Origin: Isoetes taiwanensis
Lineage: Eukaryota > Streptophyta > Lycopodiopsida > Isoetales > Isoetaceae
Assembly (NCBI GenBank): GCA_021234155.1
Contig: JAJEKV010000688.1
Span: 1 to 64,000, forward strand
Reading direction: 5' to 3'
DNA length: 64,000 nt
Numbering within the stretch: position 1 is the stretch's first letter; the number at the start of each line of letters is the position of its first letter. The notes under the pieces were generated by a model. It was not told the origin of the DNA and did not search any database. It saw nothing but the letters and a program-made list of their open reading frames with translations. Shown piece by piece: positions 1 through 15,400 of this stretch. The position numbers and the translations under genes were made by a program.

Positions 1-3000
1 CTAGATACAGTGTGAATAGTGCATAGATAGAGACCAATATCCACTAAATGCAATTTTCCCAAGGAAAAACAATTCCAATGTAACCTTTAATTCCATTTGC
101 AAGATGCATAAGATAGCTAAATTTTCCCTTCCCTTTCGCATTTCGTTTTCCTTCTCCTACCGGCTTGTCCAATGCCCCTTTTTCCATATCTTTTCTCTCG
201 AGGTAAAAATAAACAACGACACACTCAAGGTGGAGATAGCATGACCCATAGTATGAGAAAAGCGTCCCCCGGGTGGATAACAATCATATAAAAAGAAATA
301 TCGTCACCCTCGAGGTGGAAATAGAGCATCACACGAGGGAGGGAGAAAAACCGTCGCCCGGTGGGGAAGAAAACATGATAAATAGAAATGTAATGCGTCT
401 GCAACACGGTGGAAACAAAGCAGCACTACCCACAAAAAGCGTCCACAAAAGCCGCGACATCGGGAGAAAGATAAGCATCAATGGAAAACCATAAAAGCGT
501 TAAAACCTGAAACAAACTAAAAGTGGCCATTAGAATGTGCCCCAAGATAACACCTTGTATACAACAACGTAAGACACTCCACATCTAGAGAAAAGAGAAG
601 CATAAAAAGGAAAAAAATGATCCAATAAAACCCATGTATCACCAAATCTCAATGCGGTGCCCAAAACACAATAAGCATCATATCGAGGATAAAGTTAAAT
701 AGCAAATGGCCAATGATATATAACTTAACATACCAAAAGAAAAAGATCACGATAAATTACAAAAAGCCCTAAACAGAGCGGTAGAAATGGATTTCACGAG
801 ATAATGACAATCGTGCGAACCAAGACACCATGCACAAAACTAGAATGTGTCCAATATAACACCTTGTGTACAAGGGTCCAGCGGAAGAGACCCCCATCAA
901 GACAAAAGAGAAGCATAAAAGGAAAGATGATCCACTAGAAAGCCATGTCTAAAATCTCAAGGCGGTTAATACCAATATGCAACAAGGTTGCATATTAGCG
1001 CAAAGCAAACAAATCATCTAAGAGGGAGCAAAGGAATATTCCCCAAGATTCCCTTTTTGTCAAAAGGGGGCTAAAATAAGTAAGATTCAAAATTAAAGAT
1101 GAAGTTGTATTTTGACCCCCCAAAAGTGGTCATTTTTTTTGCGAAAGAGAGTAGTTAGTTGCACAACAAAATAGACATTTCCAAGACAATTAAAAATTTG
1201 CCTCAATTGTGTTTTGGAGGAACTCTCTTTTACAGGAGGAGCGATTTTAAGTGAAAAAACAAATGAAGTGTTCAAGCTGAAACAGGATTTTCAAAACTTG
1301 AAGATTTTATCTTCAATATTCACATCAAAATATCAAATTTTTGAGGACTTCGATTATGAACAAGCGTCGAGGGAGTATTGAAGCGAGGGTTCGATCACAT
1401 CTTTTTTCCTCGTTTATTCCATCTTTAGCACCATCAATTCTTTTGATGTCACCTTTCAAGCGTCGCTATTGCCATCTTTACTTTTGACCTTGGCGGCATC
1501 TTTGCTTTCCGGAACATGAAAATATCGGTGAAAAGCGAATCTTGGATTAAATAGAACCCCTTTTATATCCGTGAACACATTTTTACTCCGTAGTGAAAGG
1601 TGAACAAAACCAATGTTTTAAGTTCTTTGATCCAAAATGCCTTAAAAATATCTTTTCCATGTGTCAAAAAAAACTAACAAATTTCTCTTTGTTTAAAATG
1701 TGGAGATAGTAGCCAAAAAAGGATATCCTTTCGAACAAATGAAACTCTTTTGTATTCGAATACACTTTGTATTCCTCGAATAGCTAAAGAAAAAAAAAAA
1801 AAGCAAACCCTTTGTGTATTCTGGAATATTCGTGATTCCTAATAGCTAAAGGGAAAAAGAAAGCAAACCCTTTATGATTCCTCGAATAACACTTTCTATT
1901 CGAATAGGGAAAAATGACAAAAAAGCAACGCTTTGTTTATTCTGAATACACTTAAGATTCCGGGAATAGCTTAGAAGGAAAAAAAAAAAGCAAACCCTTT
2001 GTGTATTTTGGAATACACTTTTTACGGAAGCACGAATTTAAAAAAAAAAAAATCAACCCATGGATTCTCGTATTCTAGAAACTAGGTGTTTTTGTTCTCG
2101 CTTGAATTTCTATGAACTAGGCATTTACATGAATTTTATGACCTTGTAAATTTAGGTTTGTGGGGTATTGAACTTTTTGCATTGTGGCCCTAATGGCCTA
2201 GTTGGGTAAAAGAAATATCATTTTAAAGGGATCTTTTGGATCACGGTTTAAAAAGTAGAGGGAAATGTATCCGAGAATAGGTTAGAATGATGAGGGATTT
2301 GGAAAACGGCTCAGAGAAGTGGGAAATTTATTTGTATTTGTATTCCGAATAGGATTTGTGTAGTGGCTCGATATGTTGATGCAGCATTTGAGGGCGACTT
2401 TGAGGGATTTGAGGGCGGCCGTGATCAATCGAGTCCTTTGATCCAACAAGGTAGTGTGCTTTTAAAATAGCGTGCTCTGTTCTTACAAAACTACCTTTCT
2501 CTGGACACTCTCTCGCAGACGGTAATTGTTTGGCCATGGCAAGCCCAAAGCTTTGCAGTTCTAGGCCCTGTGATGTTTCCTCGATACTTGCTTAGAAATA
2601 ACCCTAGCTTTGTCTTAAAATAACCGTGGCTTTGTGGAATCATCAACAACCGGAGCTGATTTGGTTTTTTCTCAGATATCCGGAGTACCGAAGAAACCAA
2701 ACATGGTTGCTTTTAAGCAAGATCTTGTTTGGCCAAGATCTCCATTTTGGCCGGACCCCACCGCCGCTTTATTCTTCAAGGAATGATTTTGTCCGATGGT
2801 TTTGGTAAATAAGGAAGACAAAGAACGAGTTTGTTTGATGGTTTGGCAGATGGTTTTGTTCTCGATCAAGGTCAAGGTTTCATGTGACGGTTTCTTCAAG
2901 CATTTACATGGCAAAGAAGTCGTGGGTTGCTTTGAATGGAAAATGGCCGCTTTTGCAACTCAAGATTAACTTAACATATTTTCTTCTCCGATTTAAATTC

Positions 3001-5280
3001 AATTGTCGGCATGTAGACGTTTATAGTAGCCTTTGCATCCTCGGAAATGGACATTGGAACATTCAGATTAAAAGCTATGCTTATGTTTGACATGCACTAT
3101 GGTAATCATGGGGGCTTACGTGATTAAAGGCGAAATGTGGAAGTTTTCTTTCCAAGAGAGGGCTGTTTCTCGCCAATTTCGCCTTTGTAAAATGCTTTCT
3201 TTGGATTGTTTTCCTGGTCTGGCCCAAATTAATGGCTATTTTCTCCGCATGCCCACATAGCTCGGTTTTCGTTTCCCCATCTTTTGATGGGTTTCAAAAT
3301 CATCTCCCGAACTTTACTTGGCACATGTTCTCCTCCCTCAGATTCTAGGGCAAAGAAGGAGGGTTAATCGGGCAAATATGGCTTGCATTACAATGTTAAT
3401 CAAGTTTCCGATATTGGCATAGAAAGTCTGGGCGAATGCTTTACGTTATGTCACAGAAGGTATGAGATAACGCTTCCTTGTTGTGGTAATTTCATGTTTT
3501 GGTATTTACATTTAGGTAGTGTTCCATTAGTTTCTTAGAGTGCTTGCAAGTTAATTTATGTTAGGAAATATTTTGTGTTGGAAAAGCTAACCACCGTAAG
3601 TAATATCCCCATCGCGTATATAGGTGCAAAAAAGAAAATCTGTGGCTGATGCACAAATCCATTTTGGATGCATAGGAACCCAAAAGAAAATTGTAGCAAA
3701 CCTGTAAATGATGTGTCAAGTTGTGTTTTACGAGGGGAAAAATGCACAAATCCGTATTGGACGGTCGTTTTAACAAGTGGTTGGGCTGATCAAAATGCAA
3801 GAAATCGTGAGCTATTTTGTATACCGACATGCGAGATAATTGTCGTGGCTAGCAGATCGATTATCCTCACATCCTGTGTTTTGATTTGCAGAGCACGATT
3901 AGCATGCAGATTAAGGAGCTTTGTCTTTGATTAAAAAATTTAGCTTCCAAAGTAAAAGCAGAAAAAAATCGAGAAAACAACTGTGGCATTGTTGGACAAC
4001 ACAAGTGTTGTTTGGTTTCATTAAAATCCAACCATAGGGCAAAAAGAAATAACAAAGCATATTTGACACATGTATCTTGCAACTTGGTAATGCATGCATG
4101 GCAGATATTCCTTTGTATATATAGAATCTTATATATAGAATCTCGAGAATTGTAAAGGTTTGCTTGTGGACCCAAAGCATATTTTGTAAATTCCTAGCAA
4201 ATGTAGTATCTTGAGAGCTTTGATAATTGCATGTAGTTAGTCCCTTTGAATTTTTATTGGCATACTGATAACCATGCAAGTATAAAGGAGCAAAAAGTTG
4301 AATGGTCATATCTTTGGTCCTACTAGATTTCTAGTTTTAAATTTGTGTCCATGTCAATTATCTTCATCGTCACACCTCACATCGTAGCTACCTAACACTC
4401 GTGGAAAATTTCACATGCAAGTTTTGCTCAACTAATATTTGGGTCTTCGATTTACCTAAAATAGCCAAGTATAGCTTAGCCAAACGTAAGAAACTTTAGG
4501 TGACTACTTTCATGGCTTTTGATTTTTATTCTAGAATAGGGTAAGAGTGCAAGATCCTATTCCAAAACAGCCTATGAAAATATGGCTTTTGATTTGTATT
4601 TCGGAATAGGGTAAAAGTGCAAGGGATTTGTATTCAGGAATACAATAAGAGTGCACGTTTGTATTAGAATACAATAAGAGGCACGTTGTATTCCCGAATA
4701 CACTAAATATGCAACGTTCTAACTGGAATAGAATGAGGGGTAAAAAAGTTTTATTACGGAATAACATAAACAAAAGAGTGCATGGGCAACCTCCCTAGAC
4801 AGATTTGGCATGTGCTGGTGATTTACTTCTTCATCACACCACAAAACATTATATTTACTTCTCTTTCACACCTTTCACTTTCTGTTTTGATGTTCATAAT
4901 TTGACCTGTGATCACATCTTGCACTTTCTGTTTAATGTTCGTAATTTAACCTATGATCCGTTATAAATTAAACCGCTTTTTTGTCGTGAGTTCACAATAA
5001 CCCGGTGGAAAAAAATAAATATATAATTGAAATAGCATGTAATAAATCATAATCACCTTAATGTTTTCAACTTAACCCCTAAAATTGCCATTTCAAGTAT
5101 TTGATATGTTGACGCAGCAGTAAAAAAAATAAATTGGGGGCTAAAACAGCACGTATTAAATTGTAATCACCATAAGTTTGTGGACTTAACCCACAAAATG
5201 GCCATTTCAAATAATTAATATGTTTTTTAAAAGGGAATCTTCAAACGGGAGTGCTGCAACACTCCCGTTTAATATGTAAC
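1..5280. repeat. A-rich diverged repeat sequence, no gene
   Basis: No convincing coding sequence. A module recognisable by CAAAACTAGAATGTGTCCAA followed by AGAGAAGCATAAAAAGGAAA and a CTCAATGCGGTG-type end occurs at about 533-700 and 830-990, and again at about 6070-6240. The plus strand is purine-rich. From about 2.2 to 5.2 kb I see only short open frames and AT-rich unique-looking sequence. Confidence 0.5.
1738..2045 (+). repeat. Tandem repeats of roughly 80 bp (GCAAACCCTTTGTGTATTC)
   Basis: Three to four diverged units, each with an A-run, AAGCAAACCCTTTGTGTATT, a GAATAC/GAATA box and AATAGCTAAAG. Related GTATT-GAATAC motifs recur at about 4590-4760, where they alternate with AAGAGTGCA. Confidence 0.6.
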
Positions 5281-5286
5281 CTTGTT

Positions 5287-6925
5287 ATGCATCATAGCGA
5301 GATAAAGCCAAATAGCAAATATACCAATGATATAGAATGACAGCACCAAACAATATACATGTGCAAAAACATACCGGATAGAAACCCTCTAAGGATCAAG
5401 TTAAAACCACGCAAATGCACCCATAAGTCAAAAAGGCAAATGCTCGCGCATCCTCCTAAAGAAATTTCAAACCAACTGAAGGACACACATTAGAACAACC
5501 GAAGAGGAAAACACTTTCAAGTAACTTATGACCATGCGAAATGCCCAAAAGTGAGGAATAAATGCCGAAGCCGCACCGCCAAAACCGCTGACGCAGCGTA
5601 ATGTTCCAACCGACAAGCGAAGACAATCTCCACGCTGGGCAAATGGATAGGCTAAGGGACGAGAGGAAGGAGAGGAGCGAAAAGAGGTCCACGATTTTAG
5701 AGGATCAAGAGATAATAAGAACCGGTGGAAAGCAACCGCGGAAGGATAGTGACGGGGCATGCGAGCGATGGCAAGTGAGCTAAGGAAATCGTATGACCGC
5801 GGGCAAGTTGGTTTCAGTTAGAAGGGCGAAATAAGAACATCAACGTGAGACAATGAAAAAGAAAGACAACGTCCACGCGTAGAGGCGGAATATAGCTATA
5901 GAAGCCGTGAGGGTGGAGGGGGCGCGGGAGAAAAACCCAAAGGGAAAATAAAGGGGGAATAAACATATCAAAAGAGAAAAAGATCCACGATAAGTGCAAA
6001 AAGCCCTCAATAGACAACTAGAAATGGATTTCACGAGATAACTACAATCAGGCAGAACCAGCACCATGCACAAAACTAGAATGTGTCCAATATAACATCT
6101 TGTGTACAATGGTCAACGTAAGAGACTCCCCCATCAAGACAAAGAGAAGCATAAAAAGGAAAGATGATCCAATAGAAACCCATGGCGCAAAATCTCAAGG
6201 CGGTGCCAACGCAATATGCATCATATCCAGATAAAGCCAAATAGCAAATATACCAATGATATAGAATGACAGCGCCAAACAATATTCATGTGCAAAAACA
6301 TACCCGATAGAAACCCTCTAAGGATCAAAGTTAAAACCACGTAAATGCACCCATAAATCAAAAAGGTAAATGCTTGCGCATCCTCCTAAAGAAATTTCAA
6401 ACCAACTGAAGGACACACATTAAAACAACCGAAGAGGAAAACACTTTCATAAGTAACTTATGACCATGCAAAATGCCCCGAAAAGTGAGGAATAAATGCC
6501 GAGCCTAGCTGCCGAAACCAAACCCACGACGAAAGCGTATCGTTGCAAGCCGATAACGAGAAGACAATCCCTCCCACACGCGGGCAGTCGGATAGGCTAA
6601 GGGACGTAGAGAAGAAGGAAAGGAACGAAAAGAGGGGTCACGGACGGAGGATCAAGAGATGATAAGAACCGTGGGAAAGCAAAACCTTTAAGGATAGTGA
6701 TGGGGCATGCGAGCCGATGGCAAGTGAGCTAAGGAAATCGTATGACCGCGGGCAAGTTGGTTTCGGTTAGAAGCGCGAATAAGAACATCAACGTGAGACA
6801 ATGAAAAAGAAAGACAACGCCCACGCCAGAGGCGTATTATAGCTATAGAAGCCGTGGAGGGTGGAGGGGGGCGTGAGAAAACCCAAAGGGAAAATAAAGG
6901 AGGAATAAGGGGACCTCCGGGGGAA
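5287..6925 (+). repeat. Tandem duplication with about 940-bp period
   Basis: Copy 1 starts near 5287 and copy 2 near 6225. Both hold GATAAAGCCAAATAGCAAAT, AGAAACCCTCTAAGGATCAA, GAAATTTCAAACCAACTGAA, CGTATGACCGCGGGCAAGTT and GAGACAATGAAAAAGAAAGA in the same order. Copies differ by scattered changes, including CAG to CGG and small indels. No protein is recognisable. Confidence 0.75.
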
Positions 6926-6929
6926 TAAG

Positions 6930-9320
<2,391 letters not shown>

Positions 9321-12300
9321 AAAGTTATGCGTTAAGCCCAAGCAGAAATACGAGAAAAGAAGAATGTAAGCCATTGAACAAATCAATAAGAAAATAACCA
9401 CAGACAAGAGCCCAACAGCCAGAGAAAATGTAAAACACGGTCGCCTTAATAACAACATGAACAATGCGATAATCCCCAAAACCACATCAGATTAGATACC
9501 AACAGAAAACAGAATACAAAAAACGATCGAGTGAGCAAGGCAAAATACAGGACGAAGCTCCCCATAACAATGCATGGTAGATACAAACCGCAGGGCACAT
9601 GCTGACATATAAATGGCAAAGAATAGAATTAGAAATCCAAAATCAAGGTTATGGAGAAAAACATTAGGGTTTTTTTGAGATTAAAAAAGGGCCTTCAAAA
9701 CATGCCAACTAAGTCAAATGAAGATAAATGAACTCACCAATCGTAAATCGAGTCGAGGAGCGGGGTCGGTCAACAAAGATAAACTAACTCATCGGATCAC
9801 ATTTTTCTAAAGCATAATCGTTGATAGAAAAGTCCAAATGATCTCTCGTTTAGTGCAATAGATAGATCTCGTTGAGATCTTTCCAACCTTGGTGCTTTGC
9901 ACATATTTTAACCACTTATGATTGTCAAAACTTCAAAAAATATGGTTTTTACCATTTTTTTACTATCCTACGGGGCTAAAAGATATGCAAATCACCCAAG
10001 GTTGGAAAGATCTCAATGAGATCTATCTATTGCACCAAACAAAAGCTCATTTGGACTTTTCTATCAACACTTATGTTAGAAAATGTGATCCGGTGAGTTA
10101 GTTATAACTGTTTTGCTGACTGGATAACCAGTTCTGTTTTCTGATTGGTAGTTTATATAACTTAGTCAGCAGTTCTTAGAAGGCACTTTTATGATCTCAA
10201 AAAATCCCTAATGGAAGGAAACCAATATATTGAACAACTAAGATGACATACCATATGGACATGGATAAAACTGAATAAAAAAGAAAAATAAAGGAGGACT
10301 ATGCCCCAAACAACATAAATTGAGGTCCCCAGATGGCTAGATGCAAAAACTCCGACCAAATAACAAGCCCAAAAAATCCCTCAAAAGCAAGATGCTAACG
10401 TAATAAGTTTGTTTCCCTCATTGCCATACCCAAATCATATATATGATAACAAGGGAAAGTATCCACATAAAATGAATGCAAGTCATAACCCATATTCACC
10501 CCTTATGGTTCAAAATACAATACATGTTCAAAATGCCCTCAGGGAGAAACACACCAATGATCAAGGTGGAATCATGCGAAGGCACACCATATGTTAGAAA
10601 AATGCGTCCCTAGCATCCGAAATAGATTCAAATAGCATGCCACAAATGACCAAACGCACTGTATAAGTAAAAAACAATGTATACTTGCAAAAAGACATCG
10701 TATAGAAAACACACTGCAAATTACTAATAAAAAACCATGCCAAAGCACCATTCATAAGAGTAAATGTACTCCGAAAATCCCAAATAATGCTAGAAGCACA
10801 AATAACGAGGCAATCACTCCATGGATGCCTAGAAACAAGAAGAAATTGCCTGGTGTCATGCACAAGAACAATCCTATGAAAAAACGATAGTTGTAAGAAA
10901 TGCTACAACAGTACTTTGACGTAGAAAAATGATCGAAAAGAAAACTGTCTACATACCCTGAGCAAGAACCCCGACATATAGAACCCCGACATATAGAATA
11001 CCTTTGCAAACTCCAGAAAGCGGAGACTAACCTCTAGCCCAAGGGCAAGCCAACAAATGCACCCAATTGATAGATGTGTAAGTGAGTAAATAAGTGATAA
11101 GTGTAAAGTGTGTGAAGAAAGCAAAACGTGAAAACAATATGATATGAATACAGAGGTAGTGAAGCATAATATAAATGTGAAAGGGAATAGAAAGAGAGAA
11201 GGTGATAAAACCATGGTGCGTGAAAAGGTGAGCACCCCTTAAATCGGGAATGCCACCTATTAAACCAGCAGGATTACCCCGGCAGCCCGATGGCCCCTCA
11301 CATGTGGGCGGTGAACCTCCAACAAAGATGGGGCGGCCCGTTACAGAGGCAAGGTGTCTAAAAGAAGGAAGCTACTACAGATTCAAGACGGCAGGGGTCG
11401 GGTAGAAGCCAAAACGAGAGAGATGGACAAAGTGTAGAAGCCAAAAATAGGTAGAGGCGTGTCGAGGTATAGTTGGGTCTAATTCCACTAATCCCACCTA
11501 GCCAGACCGGGCCAACCTAGGGTGGGAGAAGGCCGACTTAGGTGGGGATTTTGCCGACCCACCGACCTATTCCGGCCAAAATTCAACTTTCTTTTTCCCC
11601 AGCTAATGCATAAATAACATGTAATACATCTCTACTTCTAAATAAATAGTGAATACGCACAAGTTTACACCTCAAAGAATGCGGGCCAGCATCAATTGCC
11701 ATAACTTTCTTTAAGAAATCCCGAATACGTGACTTCTTAGGACTTAAATAATATTATTAGGAATTATGCAAGCAAGTACGAGGGCTGGGACTCTCTAGCA
11801 AACAGGGACAATAATGCCTACAAGATCACAAAAAAAGGAAAGTGGTATTTAGATAACGACCACGTATGAAGGAATAGTGATGAACAGAGAAATATGGTAT
11901 GTAGAAGATAGAAACAATGGAAATCAGATTCAATACCTCAAGAGACGGTGATATCAGCCCAAGGGTAGCTCCACACCGGCCTTTCTTTCACAACCCCCGA
12001 ACATCAAAGGAAAGCAAATTTTAATTATTAATATTCTTGGCAAAATCCCAAAAGCAGATCCTTACATAATTCAAGAAGATGGAAGTGAGACTGCATATTT
12101 TTATAAACATGGATATTGAGAAGCAATGGATATTTGAGAAACAATGAGATTAGATGCACTGCAAAGCATGTTTAGATCAAGTTTCTCAAAAATAAAGTTC
12201 TACTTTTCAAACCAGCCAAGTGAGGACATTTGTTTCTGTTCATGTCATATAGAGCCCATAAGTCGTATTTAATTAAAGTGGGACAAATCTTGAATTTTGG

Positions 12301-12465
12301 GACTCGGACTGAAAATGGGACTCACACACCATAAAAGAAATTTCTGAATTGATTGCTTGAATAGAATTACACATGACACACATAGAATTGGGTTACTTGT
12401 TTTCCTCATAAATTTTACAAACCACTAGTTGAGAAAGTTTTCAAACTTCTCAATATTATGCACCC
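9321..12465. other. Gene-free region apart from the foldback element
   Basis: Only short open frames of skewed composition. 11.2-11.6 kb is GC-richer, with CCGGCC and CCTAGGTGGG-type motifs; 11.6-12.46 kb is AT-rich. No domain, RNA gene or clear repeat boundary seen. Confidence 0.4.
9782..10103. mobile_element. Foldback MITE-like element
   Basis: A long inverted repeat: the left arm from AACTAACTCATCGGATCACA (9782) to TTTCCAACCTTGG (about 9896) pairs with CCAAGGTTGGAAAG (about 9978) to AATGTGATCCGGTGAGTTAG (10102). Arms are about 115-125 nt with a few mismatches and short indels, around an AT-rich spacer of about 80 nt. There is no coding capacity. The hairpin form suggests a MITE or a small-RNA-generating foldback. 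Confidence 0.8.
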
Positions 12466-14312
12466 TCATACAATGATATAGCATGGAGGTTGCTCATGGC
12501 CTTGTCCATCTCCTTTCTTGGGATCTGTGTGTTGTCTTTGCAATGTGAGAACTTGGATATGACCATACCACACACCCACCAACCCTCCTTTGAGGGTCAA
12601 AGATAATTTGCCCTCCACTTCTTCTCCCAAATCAAGCTGTATTGCTCCTTCAAGTTGCCCTTCTTGTGCCTCCCAATGGGCTCCCAATATTGAATTTGGA
12701 ATCCAGGACGCAACCTCTCCATCAGGCATAGTGGTGGTCACATCGAGAGTGCCACCCTAACCATGTTGGATGTCCCTCATCATCGAGGCCTTACTAGCAC
12801 AAAGTATCCTTCCTTGATGTCCTCAAAGGGATCCCACTCAGAAGATCAAACCACTTAGGCTTTGAGGCCTTATTCCCACAAACCACTTGGAACCCTTGTT
12901 GGGACCCAAGTGAGCATTCTTAGACGTGCTTGCACCTTGAGAACCCTCCCATCTTGACTGCAAGAACCCGTCTCTTAGCTCCCTCCCACATGGTGCTCAG
13001 TTTTAAGCATGTCACAACTTTCTCCCAAGACTTGATTAGGGGAGTCCATTTGATTTTTCTTAAGAGTGGAGGTGTGCTTTCCATTTCAACATCATCAAAG
13101 GCGTTATGTAATCCTTGATGCCCTTCACCGGCCATAGAGTCTTTGACTGCCTTGAAGGGAGGTAGTGGTTTTGGCTGCCTTTAGGAATGAGAACTTCACC
13201 AGCAAAGACCCCTTTGCCACAACTCGATACCTTGTACAGGGCATCCACAACTTGTCACCTGGTCTCCACTTATATTGCATGATTGGTATTCCATCCCTAA
13301 CCCAAAACTTGAATTGAAGTGGCTTTGTGTGAATCAACCGGTCCTTGCCATCTAGCAAGTATCCTTCTACAAATGATTTCCAATCGCGCAACCTCATCCA
13401 TCAAGAAAGCCATTGGGTTGGGGTCAATGCAGCTCTCAAACACATCCATTAGTTCAGGGAGAGTGGTCCGTTTTTCTCTCTTGAGCTTGGTGGAGAAAGT
13501 TCCAAAGAATCCATCTATATCATCATGTATGCCCAACCATCATGAATCCCACTTTCACAACTTTGAATACTCCCACCGCCAAGTATGACATTGCCCCAAA
13601 CATCCATCTATTCTTGTTTTCTTTCCAACAGCTTGTCCAACTCAACACATAGCTCCTCGTGCAGTGATTTCTCAAGTAAGGGGAAATCATCCCAAGTCCT
13701 CCTTGATTCACTAGACCCCTTGGATGTGAGCTTTTTTTCCGCCTTTGGTAACAAAGCGGTTGATCATCCATCAAAGCCTCAAAATGGGTGTCAAGGGGAA
13801 TACCTCCCTTCTATCGATCCTTTTCTAGTGTTCTCAGGGCACTTGAAAATAGAGCTCACATGGAAGTTTGGATCATCTCTCCATAGATCAAGCACAAAAT
13901 GACCATATGTTCCAAGTACCATGACCATGTGTTAATACACCCGGAGACTTACTTTCATCCGAAAAAGCGTTTTGACAACGCTTGGGTAAAGGGATCAAGC
14001 TTTGGCAAGAAAGTCTTGTGTTGGTCCATCTTATCATGAATTATACACAAGAATTTGTCCGGCCGCATCTCGAGAAAAATGTTCTCCCCGCCAATACAAA
14101 ACTGTCTACATGATATTTGGTCCCTTTGGTGATCTCGCAAATTGCTCCCTAATTGCCATTCTTTCTTTTCTATTGCAAGTTGATGCAAGTGTATCCTTGA
14201 GTTGAATGCAAGTGTTGCACTTTGAGAATGGCATGTGTTGTAGGACACTCACGCCCGAGAAGTGAGTGCCAAGCATTCTCGACTTCGCAAGTCGAGAATC
14301 CTTAGCCGCCAA
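12466..14312 (-). pseudogene. DUF7869-type transposase-like gene, degenerate
   Basis: On the minus strand, fragments in several frames line up as one protein. In order: THFSGVSVLQHMPFSKCNTC (14.27-14.21 kb), CIIHDKMDQHKTFLPKL (14.07 kb), an ENKNRWMFGAMSYL segment (13.62 kb), VGFMMVGHTHDDIDGFFGTF (13.54-13.49 kb), and a WRPGDKLWMPCTRY-containing C-terminal part (13.25 kb). The VGHTHDDIDxxF signature and D-x-M-D-x-x-K...P motif are those I associate with DUF7869 proteins, transposon-linked genes common in mosses, ferns and other eukaryotes. Stops and frame changes make it a relic. The 12.46-12.90 kb end carries further open pieces that may be its C-terminus. Confidence 0.65.
14275..14299. repeat. 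Perfect hairpin ATTCTCGACTT-CGC-AAGTCGAGAAT
   Basis: Eleven-base perfect arms with a three-base loop. It is the same TCTCGACT/AGTCGAGA core as the palindromes at 16.85, 18.77 and 19.80-20.09 kb. Confidence 0.85.
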
Positions 14313-15400
14313 TTCTCCCAGTGTGCGGTAGCGGTGGCCTCGACCGGTCGAGTCACTCTCCTTCGAACCATCTTCGTTTAATATGAAGGGGAGGGGGCTC
14401 GGACTGGTGGAGGCCTTACAACTAACCAGGGGAAACCCACAGAGAGGAAGCCAATGCTTGCATTCTCTACAACAAGTCTTGCACTTTTATTCTACATTTT
14501 TTGGTCCCAAGTGCCTCCAGCAGTCCTGCGAGCCACTCTCCTTCGAACCATCTTCCCTCGAATATTCGAGAGAAGAGGAGTGGTTGGGGCAGTGGAGGCC
14601 CCTCCCACTAACTACAAGAGGATGCATTTGAACCGCATCTCACGGGCCTTAGTCCTAGCCTGATCTATGTACAACATTCCAAGTAAACGGTCCATGAAAA
14701 ACACACCTAAAGCGGAATGTTCTTTTACCCTCGATTCAATGTTTCCTTGTTGGGCATCTCTCAACCTAGAGAGTAAATCATCTCGAAGCTGAAAAATCTT
14801 TGGACAAGGAAACACTTAACCGTCGACTTATCGGCGGTTCCATTATTTAAACACATACGGCATGTTCTACAAGCTAAATAACATAGGCATCTCACGAAAC
14901 TCACCTCTTCACGCGGTAATTCCTTGGGCAGCGTATACGGATCCCATGACCTCACGTAGAGTCTTTGCTTCTTCATCGGTCTCTTCAAGAGTGTATTAAA
15001 GATCTAATACTTGTATCATCTGCGATTCACAGTATCCCCTTTCCATGGCAGCGATGTAGGAAGTTCCAGAAATGCGGCTCCTCTCCGCTTCCTACCTTGA
15101 ATTCGGTGTTCATCGATCAAATCAACTGCTTTTGCAATAGGGACGTGGTCGGGGAAAAACACATATGCTGCCCGTTAGCGGCTTCGCTGTGGCGACATTC
15201 CGGAAGTCGCTGCGTCGATGCTCCCCTCAAGTCGAGGTCCCCAATGCCCGCAGGGGAAGATAAACTTCGCCCGCTCACAAAGTCCCTTGATGTGGATTAA
15301 ATTTCAGAGAAATAGTGTTTGGGCGGGCTAAAGCCCGCACGTCTTTAGTACCATAGCAGCTTCTTTTCATAAATGATTGCATGTCCTTAAGTTCAAACTA
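14313..15400. other. Region with imperfect direct repeat, no gene
   Basis: The string CACTCTCCTTCGAACCATCT occurs at about 14353 and again at about 14530, each followed by a GGGG-rich stretch and GTGGAGGCC(TTACAA/CCTCCC)ACTAAC. This is a duplication with about 180-bp spacing. The remainder up to 15.4 kb has only short frames; some minus-strand text may be the N-terminal part of the DUF7869-type relic. Confidence 0.4.
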
